Source: Streptomyces canus
GTDB lineage: Bacteria; Actinomycetota; Actinomycetes; Streptomycetales; Streptomycetaceae
NCBI RefSeq assembly: GCF_041435015.1
Contig: NZ_CP107989.1
Location: 2,170,001 to 2,234,000 of the forward strand
DNA length: 64,000 nucleotides
Direction: 5' to 3'
Positions 1 to 9,093 of the stretch are shown one piece after another (the first letter of the stretch is position 1; each line of letters begins with the position of its first letter). Position numbers and translations under genes: made by a program. Below the pieces are notes generated by a model, which ran no database searches, was not told the DNA's origin, and saw only the letters and a list, made by a program, of their open reading frames with translations.

Positions 1-228
1 GAGGCCTCCGAGGCCGGCGAGAAGGAATGGGTCGAGGAGATCCTGCGGCTCGCCACCAACGACCTCGACTTCCTGGAGAACTGCACGCCCGGCCTCTACA
101 ACAACGAGGGCGACCCGAGCGGACTGCCCCTGCTCAACTCCAGCTACGGCGGCGGCTCGGTGGAGTTCGTGAACATCCTCAGGCGCTGGCGCGAGGCGGG
201 CGACCTCGCCGGCCTCGAACTGCGCTGA
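1..228 (+). CDS. ptlE: Baeyer-Villiger flavin monooxygenase, C-terminal end (partial)
   Basis: Only the last 75 codons are inside the window; the frame is open from base 1 to the TGA at 226-228. The tail contains TPGLYNNEG and YGGGSVEF followed by a short amphipathic end, which is how FAD/NADPH-dependent Baeyer-Villiger monooxygenases of the cyclohexanone monooxygenase group finish. The next genes are a pentalenolactone-type dioxygenase, FPP synthase and pentalenene synthase, so this is most likely PtlE/PenE/PntE, which inserts oxygen into 1-deoxy-11-oxopentalenic acid to form the lactone. PtlE gives the neopentalenolactone lactone and PenE/PntE the pentalenolactone one. The residues that distinguish them lie outside the window, so the regiochemistry is open. 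A 36-bp gap separates it from the next gene. Confidence 0.8.
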   Translation, partial: EASEAGEKEWVEEILRLATNDLDFLENCTPGLYNNEGDPSGLPLLNSSYGGGSVEFVNILRRWREAGDLAGLELR

Positions 229-264
229 CCACTCCATCCCCTTCTGCGAAAGGCGGCAACGCCC

Positions 265-1164
265 ATGGATGTAACGCCGATACCCGGCGCCGCTCTCGGC
301 GCCGTCGTGCACGGCGCCCATATCACCGGCGACATGGACAAGACCCAGTTCGAGGAGATCTGGGCGGCGCTCGACTCGCATCTCGTCCTCGTCTTCCGCG
401 GCCACGAGACCCCCTCCTACGAGGAGTTCCTGGGCTTCGGCCGCCGCTTCGGGTACATCCCGAAGACCGGTCTGACCAGCGGCGCCCACCCCGACCACAA
501 CGAGATCCTGATCGTCTCCAACCTGGTGGAGGACGGCCGCAAGATCGGCGTCGGCGACGCCGAGTGGATGGGCTGGCACACCGACTACTCCTTCCGCCCC
601 CGCGTCTCCCAGGTCGGCTTCCTGGAGGCCGTGGAAGTGCCGTCCTCCGGCGGCGGGGAGACCCTCTTCACCGACATGTACGCCCTGTACGAGTCGCTGT
701 CGCCCGAGGAGCGCCGGCGTCTGCACTCCTACCGGGTCCGCCACGCCTTGCGCACCGGGTACGAGGAGACCATCGAGGAGGAGCTCCAGGGTGAGGTGTC
801 CCTCGGTGAGAGCACCGCGCGGATCCAGCCCGAGGACGGCACTTCCACCATCCACCCGCTGATCGCCCGCAATCCGCGCACCGGCCGCCAGTCGGTCTAC
901 ATCAGCACCCTCAACACCAAGCGGATCGTGGACCTCGCCCCCGACGAAAGCCGCAAGCTGCTCGACGAACTGCTGTCGCACGCGGGCAAACCCCAGTACA
1001 CCTACGCCCACACCTGGCAGCCCGGGGACATCGTCATGTGGGACCAGCTCGGCACCGTCCACGCCAAGCAGGCCTTCGACCCGGCCGAACGGCGCGTCAT
1101 GCGCCAGGTTGTCAGCATCTTCGACGACCCGACCGGCCCCTGGCGCGCGGAGGTCGCCGCATGA
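265..1164 (+). CDS. ptlD: Fe(II)/2-oxoglutarate-dependent dioxygenase, pentalenolactone D oxidation (PtlD/PenD/PntD-like)
   Basis: A TauD-family oxygenase of 299 residues, the normal length. The facial triad is visible: H105 and D107 in WHTDY, and H266 in GTVHAKQ, with a conserved arginine shortly after for 2-oxoglutarate. In pentalenolactone pathways PenD/PntD desaturate pentalenolactone D to E and then epoxidise E to F; PtlD acts on the neo-series isomer. GAAAGG lies upstream of the ATG with good spacing. The stop overlaps the next start in an ATGA, so it is translationally coupled to the FPP synthase. Its place directly after the Baeyer-Villiger gene fits the order of reactions. I infer the function from family and neighbours; the exact substrate isomer cannot be read from the sequence. 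Confidence 0.85.
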   Translation: MDVTPIPGAALGAVVHGAHITGDMDKTQFEEIWAALDSHLVLVFRGHETPSYEEFLGFGRRFGYIPKTGLTSGAHPDHNEILIVSNLVEDGRKIGVGDAEWMGWHTDYSFRPRVSQVGFLEAVEVPSSGGGETLFTDMYALYESLSPEERRRLHSYRVRHALRTGYEETIEEELQGEVSLGESTARIQPEDGTSTIHPLIARNPRTGRQSVYISTLNTKRIVDLAPDESRKLLDELLSHAGKPQYTYAHTWQPGDIVMWDQLGTVHAKQAFDPAERRVMRQVVSIFDDPTGPWRAEVAA

Positions 1165-2174
1165 GCACCGCTCCCGCCTGCCTCAGCCACAGCCGGGGCA
1201 CGATCACCCCGGCGCTGCGCGCCGCCGTCGACCGGCTCGACCACCGCTCACGTCACCAGGCGGCCTACCACTTCGGATGGATCACCGCCGGCGGCGCGCC
1301 CACCAGCGCCGACGCCGGCAAGGCCGTACGGCCGGCGCTCGCGCTGCTGTCGGCCGAGGCGGTCGGCGCACCGCCGGAGGTCGCTCTGCCGGGCGCCGTC
1401 GCCGTGGAACTCGTGCACAACTTCTCCCTGGTGCACGACGACCTGATGGACGGCGACGAGGAGCGCCGCCACCGGCGCACGGTGTGGAAGCTGTGGGGTG
1501 CCTCCAGCGCGATCCTGACCGGTGACGCGATGCTGGCGCTGGCCCAGGAGGTGCTGCTGGACACCGGGCTGCCGACGGCGGCGCCCGCCGCACGGCTGCT
1601 GGCGCGGACCACCCGGCATCTGATCCGCGGCCAGGTCCAGGACCTGGTCTTCGAACAGCGCTCGCACGTCACGGTCGAGGAGTGCGTCGACATGGCCGCC
1701 GGCAAGACCGGCGCGCTGCTGTCGGCGAGCGCCGCGATCGGCGCCGTCCTCGCCGGGGCACCGGAGGCGACGGTGGACGCGCTGGCGCTCTACGGCGACC
1801 AGGCCGGCGTCGCCTTCCAGCTCGTCGACGACGTTCTCGGCATCTGGGGCGACCCGGCCGTCACCGGCAAGTCGGTCCACTCCGATCTGCGCTCCCGCAA
1901 GAAGTCCCTGCCGGTGAGCCACGCACTGAACCAGGACGGCCCGCTCAGCGACGAGCTGGCCGCCTGGCTCACCACCCCCGGCGAACCCGACGAGGAGGAA
2001 CTGCGGCGCGTGGCCGACCTGATCGAGGACGCCGGCGGCCGGGACTGGGCGCTGGCCGAGGCCGCCCGGCGAATGGCGCTGGCCGAGGACGCGCTGCGCG
2101 GTGTCGAGCTGGACGCCGGCGCGCGGGACGAACTCCTCGCGCTCGGGCGGTTCGTCATCGACCGCGAGGTCTGA
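1161..2174 (+). CDS. ptlB: Farnesyl diphosphate synthase (polyprenyl synthetase), PtlB-like
   Basis: Trans-isoprenyl diphosphate synthase of 337 residues. The first Asp-rich motif reads HDDLMD and the second lies in [12 protein letters not shown], followed by the conserved KK of the substrate loop in SRKKS. In pentalenolactone clusters the equivalent enzyme condenses DMAPP and two IPP into FPP for the adjacent cyclase. The start is the ATG overlapping the stop of the dioxygenase; an upstream extension in this frame would run through that gene and is not needed. The product chain length (C15 against C20) cannot be proven from the motifs alone, but the pentalenene synthase 93 bp downstream strongly favours FPP. 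Confidence 0.88.
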   Translation: MSTAPACLSHSRGTITPALRAAVDRLDHRSRHQAAYHFGWITAGGAPTSADAGKAVRPALALLSAEAVGAPPEVALPGAVAVELVHNFSLVHDDLMDGDEERRHRRTVWKLWGASSAILTGDAMLALAQEVLLDTGLPTAAPAARLLARTTRHLIRGQVQDLVFEQRSHVTVEECVDMAAGKTGALLSASAAIGAVLAGAPEATVDALALYGDQAGVAFQLVDDVLGIWGDPAVTGKSVHSDLRSRKKSLPVSHALNQDGPLSDELAAWLTTPGEPDEEELRRVADLIEDAGGRDWALAEAARRMALAEDALRGVELDAGARDELLALGRFVIDREV

Positions 2175-2267
2175 GACCGGACCGGTCCTGATCCCCGTTC
2201 CGTTGCCCCTTCTTTCTTCCCTCAGGACACCGCGGTGTCCACCGCTCCCCACTTCAAGGATTTCTTC

Positions 2268-3281
2268 ATGCCCCAGGATGTCCACTTCCACATACCCCTG
2301 CCGGGTCGGCAGAGCCCCGACCACGCCCGGGCCGAGGCCGAGCAGCTGGCGTGGCCGCGCTCGCTCGGTCTGATCAAGTCCGAAGCGGCGGCCGAGCGTC
2401 ATCTGCGCGGCGGCTACGCCGACCTGGCCTCCCGCTTCTACCCGCACGCCACCGGCGCCGACCTGGACCTGGGCGTCGACCTGATGTCGTGGTTCTTCCT
2501 CTTCGACGACCTCTTCGACGGTCCGCGCGGCGAGGACCCCGAGGAGGCCAAGCGCCTCACCGACGCGGTGGCGGCCGCACTGGACGGTCCGCTGCCCGCC
2601 TCGGCGCCACCGATCGCCCACGGGTTCGCCGACATCTGGCGGCGCACCTGCGAGGGCATGACACCCGCCTGGTGCGCGCGCAGCGCCCGGCACTGGCGGA
2701 ACTACTTCGACGGGTACATCGACGAGGCCGAGAGCCGGTTCTGCGACACGCCGGCCGACTCCGCCGCGCAGTACCTCGCCATGCGGCGGCACACCATCGG
2801 TGTGCAGCCGACGGTGGACCTCGCCGAGCGCGCGGGCCGCTTCGAGGTGCCGCACCGGGTCTTCGACAGCGCCGTGGTGTCCGCGATGCTCCAGATCGCC
2901 GTCGACGTCAACCTGATGCTCAACGACATCGCCTCCCTGGAGAAGGAGGAGGCCCGCGGCGAGCAGAACAACATGGTCCTGATCCTGCGCCGCGAGAACG
3001 GCTGGTCCAAGAACCGCAGCATCTCCCACATCCAGGGCGAGGTGCACGCCCGGCTCGAACAGTTCCTGCTGCTGGAGTCCTGCCTGCCGAAGGTCAGCGA
3101 GATCTACCGGCTCGACACCGGCGAGCGCGAGGCACTGGAGCGATACCGCACGGACGCCGTACGCCCGGTGATCCGCGGGTCCTACGACTGGCACCGCTCC
3201 TCGGGCCGCTACGACGCCGAGTTCGCGGTTGCCGCCAGCTCCCAGGGCTATCTGGAGGAACTCGGCAGCAGCGCCCGCTAG
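2268..3281 (+). CDS. ptlA: Pentalenene synthase (class I sesquiterpene cyclase)
   Basis: 337 residues, the same length as the Streptomyces exfoliatus enzyme and nearly identical to it as I remember that sequence. It converts FPP through a humulyl cation to the tricyclic pentalenene, the first committed step of pentalenolactone-type biosynthesis. Aromatic F76 and F77 precede the DDLFD magnesium motif at D80-D84. The NSE triad (NDIASLEKE) starts near N219, and the W308-H309 pair is in SYDWHRSS; all are known active-site residues of this enzyme. The start is the ATG with AAGGA seven bases upstream, which gives the MPQDV N-terminus. Synonyms for the gene are penA and pntA. A 112-bp spacer follows before the P450. 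Confidence 0.97.
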   Translation: MPQDVHFHIPLPGRQSPDHARAEAEQLAWPRSLGLIKSEAAAERHLRGGYADLASRFYPHATGADLDLGVDLMSWFFLFDDLFDGPRGEDPEEAKRLTDAVAAALDGPLPASAPPIAHGFADIWRRTCEGMTPAWCARSARHWRNYFDGYIDEAESRFCDTPADSAAQYLAMRRHTIGVQPTVDLAERAGRFEVPHRVFDSAVVSAMLQIAVDVNLMLNDIASLEKEEARGEQNNMVLILRRENGWSKNRSISHIQGEVHARLEQFLLLESCLPKVSEIYRLDTGEREALERYRTDAVRPVIRGSYDWHRSSGRYDAEFAVAASSQGYLEELGSSAR

Positions 3282-3393
3282 CAGCACCGCACACCAGCAG
3301 CACGCACCCGCGCCCGACCGTCGCGTCGGTACAGCTGTCAACAGACCGGAACAGCCGTCAACAGAGCAGTAAAGACGGGAAGTTGAGAATCGA

Positions 3394-4788
3394 ATGACCG
3401 AGCAGACCACCTTCTCGGCGGGAGCGGCGCCAGGGGCGCTCCCCGTCGTGGGACACGCCCTCCAGATGATGCGTCACCCCGTGAACTTCATGACCTCCCT
3501 GTCAGCCCACGGAGACCTGGTCGAGATCAAGATCGGCCCCACCACGGCCCACGTCCCGACCCACCCCGAACTGCTGCGGCACGTCCTGACCAACGACCGC
3601 ATCTTCGACAAGGGCGGCGTCTTCTACGACCGCGCCCGTGACATCGCCGGCAACGGCCTGGTCACCTGCCCGTTCGCCGACCACCGCCGCCAGCGCCGGC
3701 TGATGCAGTCGGCGTTCACCCGCGGCCAGCTCAAGCGGTATGCCGAGGCCATGCAGGCCGAGATCGAGGAGACGGCGTCGCGCTGGCAGGACGGCATGGT
3801 CGTCGACGCCTTCCAGGAGATGTACGGCATGGCCCTGCGCACGGTCGGCCGCACCCTGTACTCCACACCCGTCAGCCCCGAGCTGACGGCGAAGGTGGAA
3901 CGTTCCTTCGACGTCGTGCTCAACGGCCTGTTCCGGCAGATGTTCCTGCCGGCCTCGATCCGCCGGCTGCCCCTGCCGTCCCAGCGCCGCTACAAGAGCA
4001 ACCTGGACTTCCTGCACGAGACCACCCAGCAGCTCATCAACGACTACCGCAACGACGGCGCCGAGCATGACGATCTCCTCGCCGCGCTGCTGGCCTCCCG
4101 CGACGACGACGGCGGCCGGCTCGACGACAGGGAGATCCACGACCAGGTCATCACCGTGATGGCGGCCGGCACCGAGACGGTCGCCGGCACCCTCACCTGG
4201 GTCTTCTACCTGCTCTCCCAGCACCCGGAGATCGAGGCGGCGCTGTACGAGGAGATCGACACCGTCCTCGACGGCCGCGCGCCGGAGTGGGACGACCTGC
4301 CCAGCCTCTCCCTGGCCGACCGGATCATCTCCGAAGCACTCCGACTGCACCCGCCGGCCTGGCTGTTCACCCGGCTCACCGCGTCTGCGACCGAACTGGC
4401 GGGCCGGCAGCTGCCCGAGGGCACGACCATCGTCTTCAGCCCCGCCGCGGTGGCCCAGTACGAGGACGCCTTCGACAACCCCGCGAAGTTCGACCCGGAT
4501 CGCTGGCTGTCGGACCGGGTCTCGCCGCTGGCCCGCCAGACGTTCATGCCGTTCGGCACCGGTGCCCGCAAATGCATCGGCGACCTGTACGCGCGCACCG
4601 AGGCCACGCTGGGGCTAGCCACGATCCTCGGCCGCTGGCGGGTCACCTGTGAGCCGGACATGGACATCCGCCCGGTACCACTGGCCACCGTCTACCACCC
4701 GCGCCGGCTGCGCCTGAAGCTGTCCGCGCGCACCCCGCGCCCCGTGGCGTCCTCCGTACCGGCACCGACTGGGGGTGACGCCGCATGA
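3394..4788 (+). CDS. ptlI: Cytochrome P450, pentalenene C13 hydroxylase (CYP183A/PtlI-like)
   Basis: 464 residues with the usual bacterial P450 landmarks. The I-helix oxygen-binding motif is AAGTETVAG, the K-helix ExxR is in EALRLHPP, and the heme loop is FGTGARKCIG with axial Cys394. There is no membrane anchor. It lies directly after pentalenene synthase, where PtlI (CYP183A1) sits; PtlI oxidises C13 of pentalene stepwise to alcohol, aldehyde and on towards 1-deoxypentalenic acid. The stop overlaps the ATG of ispH in an ATGA, so the MEP genes downstream are coupled to the terpenoid operon. P450s need a ferredoxin partner, and a ferredoxin is encoded 7 kb downstream in the same run. Synonyms are penI and pntI. 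Confidence 0.9.
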   Translation: MTEQTTFSAGAAPGALPVVGHALQMMRHPVNFMTSLSAHGDLVEIKIGPTTAHVPTHPELLRHVLTNDRIFDKGGVFYDRARDIAGNGLVTCPFADHRRQRRLMQSAFTRGQLKRYAEAMQAEIEETASRWQDGMVVDAFQEMYGMALRTVGRTLYSTPVSPELTAKVERSFDVVLNGLFRQMFLPASIRRLPLPSQRRYKSNLDFLHETTQQLINDYRNDGAEHDDLLAALLASRDDDGGRLDDREIHDQVITVMAAGTETVAGTLTWVFYLLSQHPEIEAALYEEIDTVLDGRAPEWDDLPSLSLADRIISEALRLHPPAWLFTRLTASATELAGRQLPEGTTIVFSPAAVAQYEDAFDNPAKFDPDRWLSDRVSPLARQTFMPFGTGARKCIGDLYARTEATLGLATILGRWRVTCEPDMDIRPVPLATVYHPRRLRLKLSARTPRPVASSVPAPTGGDAA

Positions 4789-5783
4789 CGGGCAGCGTCG
4801 TCCTGGCACAGCCGCGCGGTTTCTGCGCGGGCGTGCGACGAGCCATCGGCATTGTCGAGCGGGCACTGGACCTGCACGGAGCGCCGGTGTACGTGCGCAA
4901 GGAGATCGTGCACAACCACTACATCGTCTCGGAACTCAAGAAGCGCGGCGCGGTCTTCGTCGACAGCGAGGACGAGGTCCCCAAGGGCGCGGTCTGCGTG
5001 TTCTCCGCGCACGGCGTCTCTCCCGGTGTGCGGTCCTCCGCCGTCGAACGGCAGCTCGAAGTCATCGACGCCACCTGCCCGCTGGTCTCCAAGGTGCACC
5101 AGGAGGCGGTGCGCTTCGCCCGAGACGGCCGGACCATCCTCCTGGTCGGGCACGAGGGACACGAGGAGGTCGAGGGCGTCCTCGGCGAGGCCCCCGAGCG
5201 TATCGTCGTCATCGAGACCGAGGAGGACGTACGGCGGCTCGGTCTGCCCGACGACACCCCGGTGGCGGTTCTCACCCAGACCACCCTGTCGTTCGACGAG
5301 ACCGCGAAGGTCGTCGAGGCGCTACGCGCCCGCTTCACGGACCTGATCACCCCGGGCGACGACGACATCTGCTACGCGAGCCAGAACCGGCAGAACGCCG
5401 TCAAGGACCTGGCGCGCCGCAACGACCTGGTCCTCGTCATCGGCTCACGCAACTCCAGCAACTCGCTGCGCATGGTCGAGGTGGCACGGGAACACGGGGC
5501 CGCGGCGCATCTCGTGCCCGACGCGAGCCATCTCGAACAGGCATGGCTGGAAGGGGCCTCGGCCATCGGCATCAGCTCGGGAGCCAGCGCCCCGGAAATC
5601 CTGGTCGACGGTCTCGTCACCAGGCTGGCCGAGCTCGGTTTCGACCGGGTCGAGCTTCAGCAGGGCATCGCCGAGGACGTCGTGTTCTCCATGCCCGGAC
5701 GCCTGGCCGACCCGGTCAGCGGCCGGGTGCCGCAGACACCGCTGGCCGGTGAGGCCGTGTCCTCACCCGGTGTGACGCGATGA
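4785..5783 (+). CDS. ispH: 4-Hydroxy-3-methylbut-2-enyl diphosphate reductase (IspH/LytB)
   Basis: 332 residues, full length. It performs the last MEP-pathway step, reducing HMBPP to IPP and DMAPP with an oxygen-sensitive [4Fe-4S] cluster. The three cluster cysteines are C14 (GFCAGV), C98 (DATCPLV) and C196 ([11 protein letters not shown]). The substrate-binding histidines are in VHNHY, SAHGVSP and GHEGHEE, and the TQTTLS segment is present. It is translationally coupled (ATGA) to the cytochrome P450 before it and nearly overlaps dxs after it. Streptomycetes carry a housekeeping ispH elsewhere, so this is best read as a cluster-borne second copy raising C5 supply for pentalenene. It needs two low-potential electrons per turnover, which the ferredoxin system downstream could provide. 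Confidence 0.95.
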   Translation: MTGSVVLAQPRGFCAGVRRAIGIVERALDLHGAPVYVRKEIVHNHYIVSELKKRGAVFVDSEDEVPKGAVCVFSAHGVSPGVRSSAVERQLEVIDATCPLVSKVHQEAVRFARDGRTILLVGHEGHEEVEGVLGEAPERIVVIETEEDVRRLGLPDDTPVAVLTQTTLSFDETAKVVEALRARFTDLITPGDDDICYASQNRQNAVKDLARRNDLVLVIGSRNSSNSLRMVEVAREHGAAAHLVPDASHLEQAWLEGASAIGISSGASAPEILVDGLVTRLAELGFDRVELQQGIAEDVVFSMPGRLADPVSGRVPQTPLAGEAVSSPGVTR

Positions 5784-5812
5784 GTCCGTCACAGGAGAGG
5801 GAAGGTTCCGTC

Positions 5813-7609
5813 ATGCCACGTCTGGAGGAGATCCGGGGGCCGGAGGACCTGCGGGCCCTGTCCTCGCGACAGGCCCGCGATCTGGCGCCGCAGATCCGGC
5901 AACTGCTGGTGGACACCTGCACCGTCACCGGCGGTCACCTCGGTCCCAACCTCGGGGTTGTCGAGCTGTCGATCGCCCTTCACCGGGTCTTCGACTCCCC
6001 CCGCGACCGGATCCTGTGGGACACCGGCCACCAGGCCTACGTGCACAAGATCCTCACCGGCCGCACCGAGGCCCTGGCCACGCTCCGCCGGACCGGCGGG
6101 CTGTCGGGGTATCCCTGCCGCGCCGAGTCCGAGCACGATGTCATCGAGAACTCGCACGCCTCGACGGCGCTGTCGTGGGCGGACGGGCTGGCGCGCGCCC
6201 ACGCCATCCGTGGGGAGACCGACCGTGCCGTGGTGGCCGTGGTCGGCGACGGCGCGCTGACCGGGGGCATGACCTGGGAGGCCCTCAACAACATCGCGGC
6301 CGCCCCCGAGCGCCCGGTGGTCGTGGTGCTCAACGACAACGGCCGCTCCTACGCCCCCACGGTCGGCGCCATCGCCGAGCACCTGGCCGTGCTGCGCGGC
6401 CCCGACGCCCCGCAGGCCCTGTTCGAGAGCCTGGGGCTGGCCTACCTCGGCCCTGTGGACGGCCATGACATGGAGGCCGTGGAGGCCGCGCTGCACAAGG
6501 CGGCCGCCCTGCGCCGGCCCGTGGTGGTGCACTGCGTCACGGAGAAGGGCCGCGGCCACCTCCAGGCCGAGCAGGACGAGACGGACCGATTCCACGCCGT
6601 GCGCGCCGCCTCCGCGAAGAAAGCGGCCGGCGCGCCCTCGTGGACGTCGGTGTTCGGCCGGGAGCTGGTGGACCTCGCGGCCGACCGGCCGGACGTGGTC
6701 GCCATCACCGCGGCCATGCTCGACCCGACCGGGCTGAGCGAGTTCGCGCGCCGCTACCCGGAGCGCACCATCGACGTGGGCATCGCCGAGCAGCACGCCG
6801 TGACCTCCGCAGCGGGACTGGCCCTGGGCGGCCTGCATCCGGTCGTCGCGCTGTACGCCACCTTCCTCAACCGTGCCTTCGACCAGCTCCTGCTGGACGT
6901 GGCCCTGCACCGCGCACCGGTGACCTTCGTCCTGGACCGGGCGGGCGTGACCGGCGACGACGGCCCGTCGCACAACGGCATGTGGGACCTGTCGCTGCTC
7001 AACCTGGTGCCCGGCCTGCGCCTCGCCGCACCGCGGGACGCCGCCACCCTGCGCCGCGCGCTCAGGGAGGCCGTCGCCTGCGACGACGGCCCGACCGCCC
7101 TGCGCTTCCCCAAGGGCGCCAGCGGAGACGACATTCCCGCCGTAGACGTCTTCGCCGGAATCGACATCCTGCGCCGCGGCGAGCGGCCGGACGTCCTCCT
7201 GGTCTCCGTCGGCGTCATGGCCGCCACCTGCCTGGAGGTGGCCGACCTGCTGGCCGCGCAGGGCGTCGGCGTCACCGTCGTGGACCCCCGCTGGATCAAA
7301 CCGGTCGCATCCGAACTGATGGGGCTCGCCCTTGACCACCAGCTGGTCGCCACGGTCGAGGACAACGGCCGGGTCGGCGGCGTCGGGGCACGTGTCGCCC
7401 AGGCGCTGAGCGATGCCGAAGCTACGCTGCCGGTCCGCACCTTCGGCGTCCCGCAGCACTTCCTGAACCATGGCTCACGGTCCGACCTGTTGGAGGCAAG
7501 CGGCCTCACAGCCCGTCACCTCGCCCAGACGCTGCTGGAATCCTTGCCTGCCGGACGGTACGAAGCCCGGCAGGAGGCCACTCCCTCCCTGGCCCTCGGC
7601 GGACACTGA
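5813..7609 (+). CDS. dxs: 1-Deoxy-D-xylulose-5-phosphate synthase (DXS)
   Basis: 598 residues. This thiamine-diphosphate enzyme condenses pyruvate and glyceraldehyde-3-phosphate, the flux-controlling entry step of the MEP pathway. The TPP motif runs from GDGALTGG to the NN of ALNN. The catalytic glutamate is in [10 protein letters not shown], and the pyrimidine-domain loop [15 protein letters not shown] is intact, as is the C-terminal transketolase domain. An ATG at 5780 overlaps the ispH stop. I prefer the ATG at 5813, because GGGAAGG sits seven bases before it and the protein then begins MPRLEEI as is usual for DXS. It lies in the same run as ispH. Duplicate dxs genes are known in several actinobacterial terpenoid clusters. 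Confidence 0.94.
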   Translation: MPRLEEIRGPEDLRALSSRQARDLAPQIRQLLVDTCTVTGGHLGPNLGVVELSIALHRVFDSPRDRILWDTGHQAYVHKILTGRTEALATLRRTGGLSGYPCRAESEHDVIENSHASTALSWADGLARAHAIRGETDRAVVAVVGDGALTGGMTWEALNNIAAAPERPVVVVLNDNGRSYAPTVGAIAEHLAVLRGPDAPQALFESLGLAYLGPVDGHDMEAVEAALHKAAALRRPVVVHCVTEKGRGHLQAEQDETDRFHAVRAASAKKAAGAPSWTSVFGRELVDLAADRPDVVAITAAMLDPTGLSEFARRYPERTIDVGIAEQHAVTSAAGLALGGLHPVVALYATFLNRAFDQLLLDVALHRAPVTFVLDRAGVTGDDGPSHNGMWDLSLLNLVPGLRLAAPRDAATLRRALREAVACDDGPTALRFPKGASGDDIPAVDVFAGIDILRRGERPDVLLVSVGVMAATCLEVADLLAAQGVGVTVVDPRWIKPVASELMGLALDHQLVATVEDNGRVGGVGARVAQALSDAEATLPVRTFGVPQHFLNHGSRSDLLEASGLTARHLAQTLLESLPAGRYEARQEATPSLALGGH

Positions 7610-7929
7610 GGACTTCAAGGAGGAATCCCAATGAGGGTGTCACCGCAGGCGCCGGTTGCAGCGTTTGGGCCGGTGGTAGCTGACACCGCGGCGGCCGGCG
7701 TCAGGGCAGCCGGACAGGTCGTCGGTCTGAAAGGCCTCGCGGATCTCCCGATCGTTGTTCGTGATCCGTCGGCGTCGACCACCACCGCCCGGTGCCGGAG
7801 TCGGAGCCTCACCGGAGGACCGGGCGGTCATTCCTCCCGAGCCAACAACGGCAAACAGTCATCAACGACAAACAGTCATCAGCCACACCCGGTCCTCCCG
7901 GACCGGCCGACATGCTGGGGGAAACTGTC
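7610..7929 (+). other. 320-bp spacer between dxs and ispG with an unexplained strong ribosome binding site
   Basis: This is the only large gap in an otherwise tightly packed gene run. AAGGAGGA at about 7619-7626 precedes an ATG at 7631. That frame continues for 124 codons into ispG but matches no family I know, and its second half is low-complexity. On the opposite strand a 63-codon Arg-rich frame covers 7640-7831. The segment may hold an internal promoter for ispG, a remnant of a lost gene, or a genuine small protein; I cannot decide. Near 7850-7885 the phrase caacg(a/g)caaacagtcatca occurs twice in tandem. Confidence 0.4.
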
Positions 7930-9093
7930 ATGCCTGTCGCACTCGGAGTGCCGACGGTGCCGCCGAGGCTGGCCCAACGACGTACCAGCCGTCAGATCCA
8001 CGTAGGACCCGTGCCGGTGGGCGGGGACGCCCCGGTGTCCGTGCAGTCCATGACCACCACCCGTACATCGGACATCGGCGCCACCCTGCAGCAGATCGCC
8101 GAACTGACCGCGTCCGGCTGCCAGATCGTGCGGGTGGCCTGCCCGACTCAGGACGACGCGGACGCCCTGGCCACGATCGCCAAGAAGTCGCAGATCCCGG
8201 TGATCGCGGACATCCACTTCCAGCCCAAGTACGTGTTTGCCGCGATCGAGGCCGGGTGCGCGGCGGTCCGGGTCAACCCGGGCAACATCAAGCAGTTCGA
8301 CGACCAGGTCAAGGAGATCGCGCGGGCCGCGAAGGATCACGGCACGCCGATCCGCATCGGCGTCAACGCCGGTTCCCTGGACAGGCGGCTGCTGCAGAAG
8401 TACGGCAAGGCCACCCCGGAGGCCCTGGTCGAATCGGCGTTGTGGGAGGCGTCCCTCTTCGAGGAGCACGGCTTCCGTGACATCAAGATCTCCGTCAAGC
8501 ACAACGACCCGGTGGTGATGGTCAACGCCTACCGGCTGCTCGCGGAGAAGAGCGACTACCCCCTGCATCTCGGGGTCACGGAGGCGGGCCCGGCGTTCCA
8601 GGGCACGATCAAGTCGGCGGTCGCGTTCGGCGCGCTGCTCAGCGAGGGCATCGGCGACACCATCCGCGTGTCACTGAGTGCCCCACCCGCGGAGGAGGTC
8701 AAGGTCGGCATCCAGATCCTGGAGTCGCTGGGCCTCAGGCAACGGCGCCTGGAGATCGTCTCCTGCCCCTCCTGCGGCCGCGCCCAGGTCGACGTCTACA
8801 AGCTGGCCGACGAGGTCTCGGCCGGCCTGGACGGCATGGAAGTGCCGCTGCGCGTCGCCGTGATGGGCTGCGTCGTCAACGGCCCCGGCGAGGCCCGCGA
8901 GGCCGACCTCGGCGTCGCCTCCGGCAACGGCAAGGGCCAGATCTTCGTCAAGGGCGAGGTCATCAGGACCGTCCCCGAGTCGAAAATCGTCGAGACGCTG
9001 ATCGAGGAGGCCTTGAAGCTTGCCGAGCAGATGCCTCGGGAAGAGGCTGACCCCTCCGCCGAGCAGGTGACCGTGAAGGTGGTGGGCGAGTGA
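7930..9093 (+). CDS. ispG: 4-Hydroxy-3-methylbut-2-enyl diphosphate synthase (IspG/GcpE)
   Basis: 387 residues. It converts methylerythritol cyclodiphosphate to HMBPP using a [4Fe-4S] cluster and low-potential electrons. A TIM-barrel domain carries the signature around residues 30-100, VSVQSMTTT and then [11 protein letters not shown]. Cluster ligands are C279 and C282 (CPSCGR) and C314 (GCVVNGPGE), with the fourth ligand Glu in GPGE. It is very similar to the housekeeping streptomycete IspG as I recall it. The ATG at 7930 is preceded by GGGGGAA at suitable distance; the in-frame ATG at 7912 lacks a site. The TGA overlaps the GTG of the oxidoreductase alpha subunit (GTGA), so the iron-sulfur enzyme is coupled to its candidate electron source. 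Confidence 0.95.
   Translation: MPVALGVPTVPPRLAQRRTSRQIHVGPVPVGGDAPVSVQSMTTTRTSDIGATLQQIAELTASGCQIVRVACPTQDDADALATIAKKSQIPVIADIHFQPKYVFAAIEAGCAAVRVNPGNIKQFDDQVKEIARAAKDHGTPIRIGVNAGSLDRRLLQKYGKATPEALVESALWEASLFEEHGFRDIKISVKHNDPVVMVNAYRLLAEKSDYPLHLGVTEAGPAFQGTIKSAVAFGALLSEGIGDTIRVSLSAPPAEEVKVGIQILESLGLRQRRLEIVSCPSCGRAQVDVYKLADEVSAGLDGMEVPLRVAVMGCVVNGPGEAREADLGVASGNGKGQIFVKGEVIRTVPESKIVETLIEEALKLAEQMPREEADPSAEQVTVKVVGE

Noticed and set aside
1248..3410. Long - strand open frame of about 720 codons opposite the FPP and pentalenene synthase genes
   Set aside because: It is the usual antisense frame of high-GC genes; the + strand proteins are unmistakable and the antisense product has no motif or ribosome binding site.
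7640..7831. Small - strand gene for a basic 63-residue protein
   Set aside because: It lies antisense within an operon, is low-complexity Arg/Gly-rich, and its GGAGG is almost touching the ATG; there is not enough evidence to call it.
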